DNA of 64,000 bases from Magnetospirillum sp. (GTDB lineage: Bacteria; Pseudomonadota; Alphaproteobacteria; CACIAM-22H2): positions 23,501 through 87,500 of the forward strand of contig JAPZUA010000004.1 of assembly GCA_027532905.1 (NCBI GenBank), given 5' to 3'. A program made the position numbers and the translations under genes. This document shows, piece by piece, positions 16,276-23,058 of the stretch. Below the pieces are notes generated by a model, which saw only the letters and a program-made list of their open reading frames with translations, was not told the origin of the DNA and did not search any database. How positions within the stretch are numbered: the first letter of the stretch is position 1; every line of letters starts with the position of its first letter.

Positions 16276-16923
16276 TCAAGCGTCTAGCCCCCATAGCTCA
16301 GGACGCCGGATATTGTCAGTTTCCAAGAAGTGCTCGTAATCAGCAAGCGCCTCTGCCGCGTCTCCTCTCGCTAGATTGATCCTTTGGAGTGCAGCCCGCC
16401 ATTCGTCGGGTGTTGCTGGGATCAAGTTTCGCTCACCGAGTAGCCCCCTAAGTTCTGGGGACATTTCATGCACCGCCACTGGCAACGACTTCCAAATCCT
16501 CACTGCATGATCGTAGACAAGGTATTTGCGCCAGGTCTTCCGGGTCTGTGAGAGCTGTTCATCGCTAAGACCGAGTTGCCTTAGTCGTTCATCAACCTGA
16601 CCCTTGAAAGCCATTTTGGACTTGTAGCCCATGCCGCCCATGCGCCCTTCCCCAGCTAGGACAGCCAAGATTACCTCTCCAAATGTTGCTGCCAGGCCTC
16701 GCAATTGCTCCAGAGTAGCGGTGGCTTGTGCCACTTGGCGTTCGAGACGGGCCTTCAGAGGGCCAATCGTAACCTCGACCAGCTCATCAGCTCTCAGAAG
16801 CATGGCGCATGCGAAGCCACCCACGACGACAAACGTGGCCACGGCAGTACCTAGGTAGATAGCTGCGGCTGGGGCGGCCAACAGCAGATAAATGCCGATA
16901 AGGATAGTTGCCCATTTCTTCAC
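16276..16923 (-). CDS. Unknown membrane protein of the island
   Basis: A 215-aa protein read from GTG 16923 (VKKWATILIGIYLLL), chosen because AGGAG lies 7 nt upstream; an in-frame ATG at 16995 would add 24 residues without hydrophobic character. Two adjacent membrane helices (WATILIGIYLLLAAPAAAIYL and AVATFVVVGGFACAML) are followed by a short coiled-coil-like segment (LKARLERQVAQATATLEQLRGL). The rest is a soluble domain with KGQVDERLRQLGLSDEQLSQTRKTWRKYLVYDHA. No recognised family. It lies in the same orientation as the other membrane-protein gene, 116 nt upstream of it, so the two may form a cargo operon. Confidence 0.68.
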   Translation of the reverse strand: MKKWATILIGIYLLLAAPAAAIYLGTAVATFVVVGGFACAMLLRADELVEVTIGPLKARLERQVAQATATLEQLRGLAATFGEVILAVLAGEGRMGGMGYKSKMAFKGQVDERLRQLGLSDEQLSQTRKTWRKYLVYDHAVRIWKSLPVAVHEMSPELRGLLGERNLIPATPDEWRAALQRINLARGDAAEALADYEHFLETDNIRRPELWGLDA

Positions 16924-17045
16924 GCGGCGCTCCTGCCTGTTCCTTCGGTTGTGCTCGGGGGAGCATACCAAACCCGCCGCACATGTTCCGCTCAAATGAT
17001 GGAAACTCAGGAAGACAAGGGCGTAACGACCTAGGACCGGATAAG

Positions 17046-17088
17046 CCGCACCCCCTATAGAAAGAGGTATCCCTAGTAGGGGGTGCGG
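17046..17088 (-). terminator. Strong 12-bp inverted repeat, possible terminator
   Basis: CCGCACCCCCTA at 17046-17057 pairs perfectly with 17077-17088 around a 19-nt loop. It lies just downstream of the stop (17095-17097) of the truncated minus-strand reading frame, where a terminator would sit. There is no T-run, so a protein-binding site is an alternative. Confidence 0.4.
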
Positions 17089-17094
17089 ACTATC

Positions 17095-17247
17095 TCAGTC
17101 GTCCCGAATGAGCCGCACAAAGGTGCGGTCCTCGATCTTCCAAGGGGCCGCTTTGGTTGCTCTGTTCCGTGCCCTTGTGAAGGTGTCGCCCCCGACCCCT
17201 TCCAGCCCAAGGGCCTTCTTCAGCGCCTTGGCCCACACCTCGTTGAC
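17095..17247 (-). pseudogene. 5'-truncated remnant of an unknown minus-strand gene
   Basis: Fifty codons in frame ending in TGA: VNEVWAKALKKALGL, GGDTFTRARNRATKAA and PWKIEDRTFVRLIRDD. Composition and codon use look like real protein rather than an antisense artefact, and a hairpin follows the stop. The frame ends abruptly at the junction with the integrase remnant (17249), so the 5' part of the gene was lost when these two pieces were joined. I do not recognise the family. Confidence 0.45.
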
Positions 17248-17248
17248 C

Positions 17249-17360
17249 GACGCCTCAGAAGCTCCAGCCGCTTGTGGAAGTGATGGCGCGCATTGGATAC
17301 GAAGGCTTATCCCTTGCCCACCTCAAGCACCGGCCGCCCGGAAATCCTTTCGGTGACGCA
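17249..17360 (+). pseudogene. Remnant of a second integrase 3' end
   Basis: This stretch is closely similar to 15217-15328, the last coding part of the island integrase. The protein TPQKLQPLVEVMARIGYEGL matches TPQKLQPLVEAMARIRHEGL, and LAHLKHRPPGNP matches LVHLKHRPHGKP. Only the C-terminal end is left; the catalytic residues are absent. Differences at silent and replaced positions show that it is a related, not identical, integrase, so an earlier or neighbouring island probably contributed this DNA. Confidence 0.75.
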
Positions 17361-17439
17361 TCGGCGGTCATGCAAATCTTATCGACTTTAGATACTTACT
17401 ATCTTAAGATTACAATAAATTCTTTACTGCGAGACAAAC

Positions 17440-18336
17440 ATGTCGGCACCTATAAGCCTCTACATCGCTCTCGAAACCGGCCGGAAGGCAGACCTTGAGG
17501 TCGTTGCGCGGACTTCGCTTGCATTCGCTGCGGCAGTGCGCGCTATCGCTGCCATTCACGACCCGTTTGCCGAGGTGCGTATAGAGCTAGTTAGCGCGCC
17601 GGAAGGTAGCATCCGTCTCAACGCTTTGATTGGGTGGCTCAAAGAGAAGACCGGCATTGAAGACGAAGCGACTTTAAAGGTAATCGTGATCTACTTTACT
17701 TTGTGGTTTGGCGATCATGTTGGGAGCTGGACGGTCGGCAAAATCATGGACTACCTGACCAATCAGAACGCTCAGCAGACAATTAGCCTTTCTGACACCG
17801 ATGTTCAGCGTATCGCGGATCGAGTAGCTGCGACGGTTGAGAAACGTGTAGCGGAGCCGCAGGTTCAACAGATTTACAGAGAGCTTGAGCGCGATACTGC
17901 GGTTTCTGGCGTTGGGTCTTCTCTTAGTCACAAGCAGAAACCGCTTCATATTGTGCCACGTTCGGAGTTTCAAGAACGTGGGCTCTCGACCGAACTAGTT
18001 GACGTGCCGGAGTTCAGTAGGCGCAAGACTATCAGTGACGAGCGAGTTCGTCTTATCAGCCCGGTCTTGCTACAGTCCGAAAGAAAGTGGAAATTCGCAG
18101 GGCGGACTGGTGCGTTTAGCGCGCCCGTCCTGGATAAAGAGTTCCTCGATAACTTGGTCCAGGGAAATGTAGGGGCGCCCTTGGCCGGTGGTATCGAGAT
18201 GGACATTGTTCTTCAGGTCGTCGAGGAATTCAAAGGCGGTGTTTGGACGATTGCAGAGAGGAACGTTCTAAGTGTAAGGCGCATTTATCCACCACCGATG
18301 CAGCACTCCTTCTTGCCGATTTCCCCGCCTCGATAG
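17440..18336 (+). CDS. Unknown protein with central membrane-like helix
   Basis: A 298-aa protein starting MSAPISLYIALETGRKADLEVVARTSLAFAAAVRAIA. The first 80 residues look like a compact alpha/beta domain (FAEVRIELVSAPEGSIRLNALIGWL). A hydrophobic stretch follows (LKVIVIYFTLWFGDHVGSW, about 85-103), then polar helices and a beta-rich C-terminal half (SPVLLQSERKWKFAGRTGAFSAPVLD). I have seen similar unnamed proteins in alphaproteobacterial accessory regions but can give no function. The gene and its AT-rich upstream region (17360-17439) differ in composition from the host. It is a stand-alone plus-strand gene among minus-strand island genes. Confidence 0.65.
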   Translation: MSAPISLYIALETGRKADLEVVARTSLAFAAAVRAIAAIHDPFAEVRIELVSAPEGSIRLNALIGWLKEKTGIEDEATLKVIVIYFTLWFGDHVGSWTVGKIMDYLTNQNAQQTISLSDTDVQRIADRVAATVEKRVAEPQVQQIYRELERDTAVSGVGSSLSHKQKPLHIVPRSEFQERGLSTELVDVPEFSRRKTISDERVRLISPVLLQSERKWKFAGRTGAFSAPVLDKEFLDNLVQGNVGAPLAGGIEMDIVLQVVEEFKGGVWTIAERNVLSVRRIYPPPMQHSFLPISPPR

Positions 18337-18437
18337 GGGCGCCCGCCCGAGGGGTGACCTCGGACGGGTGTGGTGTTCAGTGTCGAACTGCAAATAATCC
18401 AAGTAGACCGGGCCGCTATGGCCCACTTTGTCGCCTC

Positions 18438-18458
18438 TGCTGTTCAAATTGAACAGCA
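18438..18458. repeat. Perfect 21-bp palindrome between convergent island genes
   Basis: TGCTGTTCAA at 18438-18447, one central A, and the exact reverse complement at 18449-18458. It lies between the stop of the unknown plus-strand gene (18336) and the stop of the ParB-like gene (18495). There is no T-run after it. It may be a bidirectional terminator or a protein-binding site. Confidence 0.6.
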
Positions 18459-18494
18459 TGGGCAAGACAGTGCATCGCATCAGAGGGTTAGCGC

Positions 18495-19271
18495 CTAGAA
18501 GTCCTCAGGCTCCACCTCAATCCCCGTCCACTCCCCCCTCAGCTCCGCATCGAGCTGCCGCACCTCCTCGAGGATCGCCCGCCGCTCCTCGGGATCGACC
18601 ACGCCACGCACCGCCTTGCGGGCCGCCTCAAGGTGTCCGCGCGCGTCCTTGGGGAACAACGATGGTGGAACAAAGGGCCTTGGCGGTTCCACCCCAGCGC
18701 GGCGCTGCGTCTCGGGGTTCTTCATCTGCTCTGCCACTCTGGGGTAGCCCCGCTTGATCCATGTCCAGATGGTGGTATGTGCGGCGATACCCCCCAGCTC
18801 TTCGGCGATCTTGCGGGTGGACTTGGGTTGCCCCATCGCATTCCGATAGCGCTGCTGGCGCATGTAGAGCGCGAAGACCTTGCGCCTCTCGCGCGGCTTC
18901 ATCGGCAAGCCGTGCTTGAGGTTTGCCGTGGCGGCCGCAAAGCGCGCGTCCTTCTCGCTCATGTCTTCGATGGTTGCTGCGATGAACTCGAGGCCTCGCC
19001 CCTCTTCCCGGTCCTTGGTGAGGAAAGCACGCCGTTCCTGTGCTGCAAGACGGTGCCATCCATCGATGAGGAACAAAGCGCCGTTGATGCGAGCGAGGCG
19101 CACCGGCGGAAACACTGCACCAACGCGCATGGCGGTGGCGTACTCGTGGACCTTGCCGCCGTCGATCTTCGCGCGCACCTGAAAGCTTGCATCGGCGGTG
19201 ATAGCGGCAACGGCCACGGGGTGGACCTCAAGTCCCCCCGCAGTCCCCCGTAGTTCTGTCTGGTGTTCCAT
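18495..19271 (-). CDS. ParB-like nuclease-domain protein
   Basis: A 258-aa protein. The ParB/sulfiredoxin-type N-terminal domain covers about residues 14-110: LEVHPVAVAAITADASFQVRAKIDGGKVHEYATAM, then the motif LFLIDGWHRLAAQ around Asp70/His73 where ParB proteins carry their nucleotide-binding GxxR region. A helical part follows with a helix-turn-helix-like segment (KSTRKIAEELGGIAAHTTIWTWIKRGYP), and an acidic C-terminus (VEPEDF). Such proteins serve in plasmid partition or as island regulators; no ParA is present here, so regulation is as likely as partition. I chose ATG 19271 because the domain starts just after it. It is the last gene of a minus-strand run that begins at 21024. Confidence 0.78.
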   Translation of the reverse strand: MEHQTELRGTAGGLEVHPVAVAAITADASFQVRAKIDGGKVHEYATAMRVGAVFPPVRLARINGALFLIDGWHRLAAQERRAFLTKDREEGRGLEFIAATIEDMSEKDARFAAATANLKHGLPMKPRERRKVFALYMRQQRYRNAMGQPKSTRKIAEELGGIAAHTTIWTWIKRGYPRVAEQMKNPETQRRAGVEPPRPFVPPSLFPKDARGHLEAARKAVRGVVDPEERRAILEEVRQLDAELRGEWTGIEVEPEDF

Positions 19272-19323
19272 AGGTGTCGTGGTCCTGTGTCGTGGTTTGG
19301 TTGTTGAATGCGCCGCCGCCGCT

Positions 19324-19983
19324 CTAGTGCAGCTCGGCAAGGGCCGCCCGATAGCGCCCCTCAAGTCTCTCCTCGCGCACCGCCGCTGCCTTCACGGTGG
19401 CAACGATGCGCCCTGCGGTGGGGCCGATGGCGTCAAGCGTGCGGCTCGCGAGGAGCATCGCGGCGCGAACGGGAAAGTCGCGATAGACACCCCGCACCCG
19501 GTTGGCCTGCCGATCCCAGTAGGTTGCCACGTCAACGCGCCCGAGCTTTCGTAGGCACCGGGCGAGCTGGATGACGAACGCCCCGTCACCTTTGACGCGG
19601 TGTCCCTCGGTGTCCCGCAGGAGCACCAGGGCGGCGGCGACCTCGAGCACCGTGTCGAAGGGAGCCGCGTCGGCGATCTTCAGGAGCGCTCGAGCTGCCC
19701 TTAGGTCCATCTTATTGAAGGGCCGCCCACTCTCCGCCATCGCGACGGAGGCGCGTGCTTGTTCGCACAGGCGCTCCCACCGCTCCGCCGTGATCTTGAT
19801 GGCATCGTGGTTTGCCCAGCGTGCGATAACGGCGCGGGCCGCCGCACGATAGGGGCGAAGCTCGAGGCTCGACACGGGTGTCTGCTCGGGGTGGCCGTGC
19901 CGCCGCTTGCGGGCGACATGGTTTCGACAAAGGGGACCGATACGGCTACGCGCCGCACGGCACCCCTGAACTGAACAGGTCAT
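19324..19983 (-). CDS. Unknown island protein with N-terminal zinc-knuckle-like motif
   Basis: A 219-aa protein. The first 30 residues contain Cys3, Cys8, Cys18 and His21 (CSVQGCRAARSRIGPLCRNH), followed by a basic RKRRHGHPEQ. This pattern occurs at the start of several phage and plasmid DNA-binding or HNH-type proteins, but no HNH core follows here. The remainder is alanine-rich and helical (AARALLKIADAAPFDTVLEVAAALVLL, then IQLARCLRKLGRVDVATYWDRQANRVRGVY). It starts at ATG 19983 with AGGAA 9 nt upstream. It is followed by the ParB-like gene after 52 nt, in the same operon-like run. Function unknown. Confidence 0.65.
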   Translation of the reverse strand: MTCSVQGCRAARSRIGPLCRNHVARKRRHGHPEQTPVSSLELRPYRAAARAVIARWANHDAIKITAERWERLCEQARASVAMAESGRPFNKMDLRAARALLKIADAAPFDTVLEVAAALVLLRDTEGHRVKGDGAFVIQLARCLRKLGRVDVATYWDRQANRVRGVYRDFPVRAAMLLASRTLDAIGPTAGRIVATVKAAAVREERLEGRYRAALAELH

Positions 19984-20152
19984 GGGTGAGTTCCTTTCGG
20001 TGAGGCGGTGGCCGGGAGGTACCCCGGACAGACGCGCTAAATTTTAGGGACGGGAGATTTGGTGACGCGGATCGACGCAATCGCGTTGCGGTGGGCGCTG
20101 GCGGAGCAGCCTTGATCGAGCTGCCCCACCCGCCTCCGCCCTCGAGCAGCCT

Positions 20153-20698
20153 CTAGGTGGACTCCGCCGGGCGACTGCGGGCCGCTTTAAGCTCCGCTTC
20201 AAGCTCCGCCACGCGGTGGCGCAGTGCGAGGTTGCCTTCCCGCTGGATTGCCAGCTCGGTCGCGAGGAGACGAAGGCCGTGCCGCAGCTTCTTGCGTGCC
20301 CACAACGGGGCAGGCCCGTCCTTCAACGCGTCTAGGCAGTAGTTAAGATCGATCGTGCTGCGTCCCGCCAACTCCTTAAAAACGGCGCTGGCGTGGTTGC
20401 GTTCTGCGAATGCCTGCCGTAGCAGCTCGTCAGGGACGAACGTGAACGGCCTCGCCTTCATTGCTTCGTTCGTAGCCCGGAAACTGGCTACCTCGGCCGG
20501 GGACCACGCGTGGTCCCGGTTCCAAGTCTCGGCGTCGATGTGGTGTGTCTCGTAGTCGATTGCGCCGTCTTCGCTGATGAACGCTTCATTCCAGACGATC
20601 CCGTCGGGGAACTGGGCTGGATCGACAGTGCCTTGCTGGGGCGTGCGCTCACGCTTGTCCAGCATCGCGGCGATGGTGGGCAGAGTGGCCTTGCTCAT
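20153..20698 (-). CDS. Unknown island protein
   Basis: A 181-aa soluble protein. The N-terminal part is polar (MLDKRERTPQQGTVDPAQFPDGIVWNEAF, then AIDYETHHIDAETWNRDHAWSPAE). The C-terminus is a likely coiled coil (LALRHRVAELEAELKAARSR). No family recognised. Its ATG overlaps the stop of the upstream gene by 4 nt, so the two are translationally coupled, which supports it being real. A 169-nt gap separates it from the next gene in the same direction. Confidence 0.65.
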   Translation of the reverse strand: MSKATLPTIAAMLDKRERTPQQGTVDPAQFPDGIVWNEAFISEDGAIDYETHHIDAETWNRDHAWSPAEVASFRATNEAMKARPFTFVPDELLRQAFAERNHASAVFKELAGRSTIDLNYCLDALKDGPAPLWARKKLRHGLRLLATELAIQREGNLALRHRVAELEAELKAARSRPAEST

Positions 20699-21024
20699 GT
20701 CCGCTGCCCTTCCCGTGCCGCGTCAGTCGCATCCGCCCACGGCGCGCCGCACTCCCCGGCAGACACCTGCGGTGCCCCAGCGGGGGCGCATCGGGCGAAC
20801 GCGGGCAGTGTCTCGAGGGCCTGCCGCACTGTCGCTGCGTCTCCGACGCTCACGAGCTGCGACATGCGGCGCGTGAGCTGGTCAATGGCGAAGCGGACGA
20901 AGACGGACTTGGGCACGGCGGCACCGATGGTGCGCGCGCCGGTGACGGTGAGCCATTCGAGTTGATCGAGGGCGCGGGGATCGAGCGAGAACCCGCGCGC
21001 GGTTGCGCTGGTGACGTGGGGCAT
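20695..21024 (-). CDS. Small unknown island protein, first gene of a minus-strand operon
   Basis: A 109-aa protein starting MPHVTSATARGFSLDPRALDQLEWLTVTGARTIG, with GGAAGG 8 nt upstream of ATG 21024. The segment AAVPKSVFVRFAIDQLTRRMSQLV resembles the helix of small ribbon-helix-helix or relaxosome-accessory proteins, but I cannot assign a family. As first gene downstream of the 29-bp repeat array (21298-21407), it is a candidate for a protein that binds those repeats. It overlaps the next gene by 4 nt. Confidence 0.65.
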   Translation of the reverse strand: MPHVTSATARGFSLDPRALDQLEWLTVTGARTIGAAVPKSVFVRFAIDQLTRRMSQLVSVGDAATVRQALETLPAFARCAPAGAPQVSAGECGAPWADATDAAREGQRT

Positions 21025-21297
21025 TGGTTGGCCTTCCAGTTGTGAGGTGTGTGGGGTGTGCAAAAAGAAACGCCCGCCCATCCTCAACGCGTGCGGCACT
21101 CCCGAGGGGGCACCGGGACGGCACTGCGGAGGACGGGCGGGCTGGTGGCGGACGGTGGCGGGCATAGGGAGCCACCCAACTTGATCGACCACGACGACGA
21201 CCAAGAAGGGGGGCTACACCGTCCCGAACGCATCGGCAGAAGAGTAGCCCCTAAGGTGCCCCCTAAGGTTCTACCTAATAGGGCTACACCGGGGGTG

Positions 21298-21407
21298 GGC
21301 TTAAGTGCGGGTTAATTGGCGGTGTTGGCTATAGTGCGGGGCAATTGGCTTGCTCGGCTATAGTGCGTCCAAATTGGGTGCCTAGGCTCAAGTGAGGGTT
21401 AATTGGG
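21298..21407. repeat. Iteron-like array: four 17-bp direct repeats at exact 29-bp period
   Basis: Copies begin at 21304, 21333, 21362 and 21391, each 29 nt apart. The first two read AGTGCGGGTTAATTGGC and AGTGCGGGGCAATTGGC; the last two vary (AGTGCGTCCAAATTGGG, AGTGAGGGTTAATTGGG). Each is preceded by GGCTTA/GGCTAT/GGCTCA at the same offset, with six variable bases in between. The array lies between the serine recombinase stop (21415) and the start of the minus-strand operon (21024). Just beyond, 21248-21270 holds two further copies of CCCCTAAGGT-like sequence. Such spacing fits repeated protein-binding sites of an origin, partition locus or operon promoter. Confidence 0.85.
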
Positions 21408-21414
21408 GCGACGG

Positions 21415-22086
21415 CTATGCGGCGGCCGTGCTCCGCTCAAGCACCCGCGACACAGAAACCGCCTGCCACTTCCCGCCACGAGGCGACGGGATGCCCCGCG
21501 CGTTGAGCTGCTGGGCAATCCCGTTGAGCGATACGAAGCCCGCCGCGCGTATCTCCGCGATGGTCGGGGCGATGGCCTTGGCTTGCGCGCGGGCCTGCTG
21601 TTGGCGGGCCTCGGTGCCGAGCGACGGATCGACCTTCACGCCGCGAAACCCACCGAGCTTAACGCCTCGCGCCTTCGCGGCCTGCAATGCCGCCTTGGTG
21701 CGCTCCGACACAAGGCCAGCCTCGAGCTGCGCGACGGCCGCCATTTGCTGGATGATGAAGCGGCCCATTGCGCCCTGTACCGAGGGAAGATCGCAGAACA
21801 CGACCTCCACCCCACTCGCCAGGATCGTCTCGAGGAAGGCCACGTTGCGCGCCAAGCGGTCCACCTTGGCGACCACCAAGGCGGCCTTGTGGAGCTTCGC
21901 AAACTCGACGGCCTTGGCCAGCTCCGGCCGGTCGGTGCGCTTGCCACTCTCCACTTCCTTGAATTCCCGAACGGGCGGGAAGTCATTGCCGAGGAAGCGG
22001 CGCACGGCCTCGCGTTGGGCCTCGAGGCCAAGGCCCGAACGGCCCTGCTTGTCGGTGGAGACGCGATAGTAGGCGACTGCTCGCAT
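21415..22086 (-). CDS. Serine recombinase/resolvase
   Basis: A 223-aa protein starting MRAVAYYRVSTDKQGRSGLGLEAQ, with Ser10 as the nucleophile in YRVSTDKQ. Other catalytic-domain motifs follow: VESGKRTDRPEL, VVAKVDRLARN and QMAAVAQLEAGLVSERT. The long E helix ends around residue 150. A short C-terminal region has a DNA-binding helix-turn-helix-like end (SLNGIAQQLNARGIPSPRGGKWQAVSVSRVL), so this is a small resolvase/invertase-type member without the large recombinase zinc domain. AGGAG precedes the ATG at 22086. It could resolve element multimers, invert DNA or act on the adjacent direct repeats. Confidence 0.92.
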   Translation of the reverse strand: MRAVAYYRVSTDKQGRSGLGLEAQREAVRRFLGNDFPPVREFKEVESGKRTDRPELAKAVEFAKLHKAALVVAKVDRLARNVAFLETILASGVEVVFCDLPSVQGAMGRFIIQQMAAVAQLEAGLVSERTKAALQAAKARGVKLGGFRGVKVDPSLGTEARQQQARAQAKAIAPTIAEIRAAGFVSLNGIAQQLNARGIPSPRGGKWQAVSVSRVLERSTAAA

Positions 22087-22281
22087 GATTTTACGCTCCT
22101 GTCTACGGACGTTGACTGAAACGTAACAGCTATCGACGGCGCATGTCAAGCGGCACGCCCGGCACGTCTCCTCCCTAACAGGAGTAGTTATCCCGCACTG
22201 CTTCTACTTCTGCGGTAGCGGCGCTATATGCTCTGTGTTGCGTGGCCGCTGGGGCCGCGCTGCTTCCCCATAGGAGCACCC

Positions 22282-22509
22282 ATGTTGAAGATCAGACGCT
22301 TTGAGCTGGACACCCGTGGCCTCGTGTTCATCCGCCTGCCGCACGTTGGCGAGGCGTGCATCGTGCGGGACAAGATCGGTGCGGGCTGGTGGATTGAGCG
22401 CGACGACCGTGGTCAAGTCGCGGCTCGCTTGTTCGGGTGCAGCGTGGCGCTATCGCCGTGGCGTGTGGTTACAGGCCAGCGGGCCGGGGCTGCTGCGCAC
22501 GCTGCGTGA
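22282..22509 (+). CDS. Small unknown island protein
   Basis: A 75-aa frame starting MLKIRRFELDTRGLVFIRLPHVGEACIVRDKIGAGWWIERDD. AGGAG sits 5 nt upstream of ATG 22282. The first 50 residues have a plausible beta-rich pattern; the end (GQRAGAAAHAA) is low in complexity. It is divergent from the recombinase. No family recognised; the good ribosome-binding site is the main support. Confidence 0.45.
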   Translation: MLKIRRFELDTRGLVFIRLPHVGEACIVRDKIGAGWWIERDDRGQVAARLFGCSVALSPWRVVTGQRAGAAAHAA

Positions 22510-22746
22510 ATGCGGGAGAGGGTGGCGCGGTGGCAGCCCCACCCCGCCCCCTCGTCTCGCCTAAGGTACGGCCCGAGGCACCCCCGGAGGGGGGAACGCT
22601 TGAACGCGGCGATAAGGATGGGCACTTCCCATGAGCGCGTCAAATATTTGCTGAAGGATCAGACAGGCTCGGCTTGACGACGGGCACGATGGTCGCATGA
22701 CACGAGAGGAAGGTAACTAGACGAGCGATGCGCCTATGCTTCGCAG

Positions 22747-23058
22747 TCACCTCTTCCAACTGACATAGGTACTGCCCTTGTGTTGGGCGATATCCAGTTC
22801 AAATTTCTCGGGGCATTGTTCGCAGCGGAAGCTAATGCTCAAACCGTGCCGACGTGAGCTGGGATTACCTTTACCGGCCGTAGTCTGTACAGAGGTGATG
22901 CTTGCCGCCTCGCGCGTTGTTGGCGTGATTGTCGTAACAGCGACCTTCTCCTCGTCCTCAGATCGGCTGAACACTTTTACATGCTCATGATGAATGCTGA
23001 TTGACCCACAGTGCGGGCACAACAATTCTTCGTCTGGGCCTACTTTAATACCAATCAT
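22747..23058 (-). CDS. Zinc-ribbon protein, unknown function
   Basis: A 103-aa protein. The N-terminal CPHC pair (ELLCPHCGSISIHHEHV) and a distal CEQC pair (ISFRCEQCPEKFELDI) make a split zinc ribbon. The 50-residue insert between them is rich in Thr and Ser (VTTITPTTREAASITSVQTT). It ends with the aromatic tail YVSWKR. A perfect AGGAGG precedes the ATG at 23058. It is the last clear gene before attR. Similar small zinc-ribbon proteins occur in prophages and islands without known role. Confidence 0.7.
   Translation of the reverse strand: MIGIKVGPDEELLCPHCGSISIHHEHVKVFSRSEDEEKVAVTTITPTTREAASITSVQTTAGKGNPSSRRHGLSISFRCEQCPEKFELDIAQHKGSTYVSWKR

Noticed and set aside
17108..17356. 82-aa plus-strand open frame ending in the integrase remnant
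   Set aside because: It is out of frame with the recognisable integrase tail and antisense to the 50-codon remnant.
21298..21407. A repeat array that at first looks like a small CRISPR (29-bp period)
   Set aside because: The shared unit is only 17 bp plus a conserved GGCT block, spacers are about 6 truly variable bases, copies diverge, and no cas genes are present.
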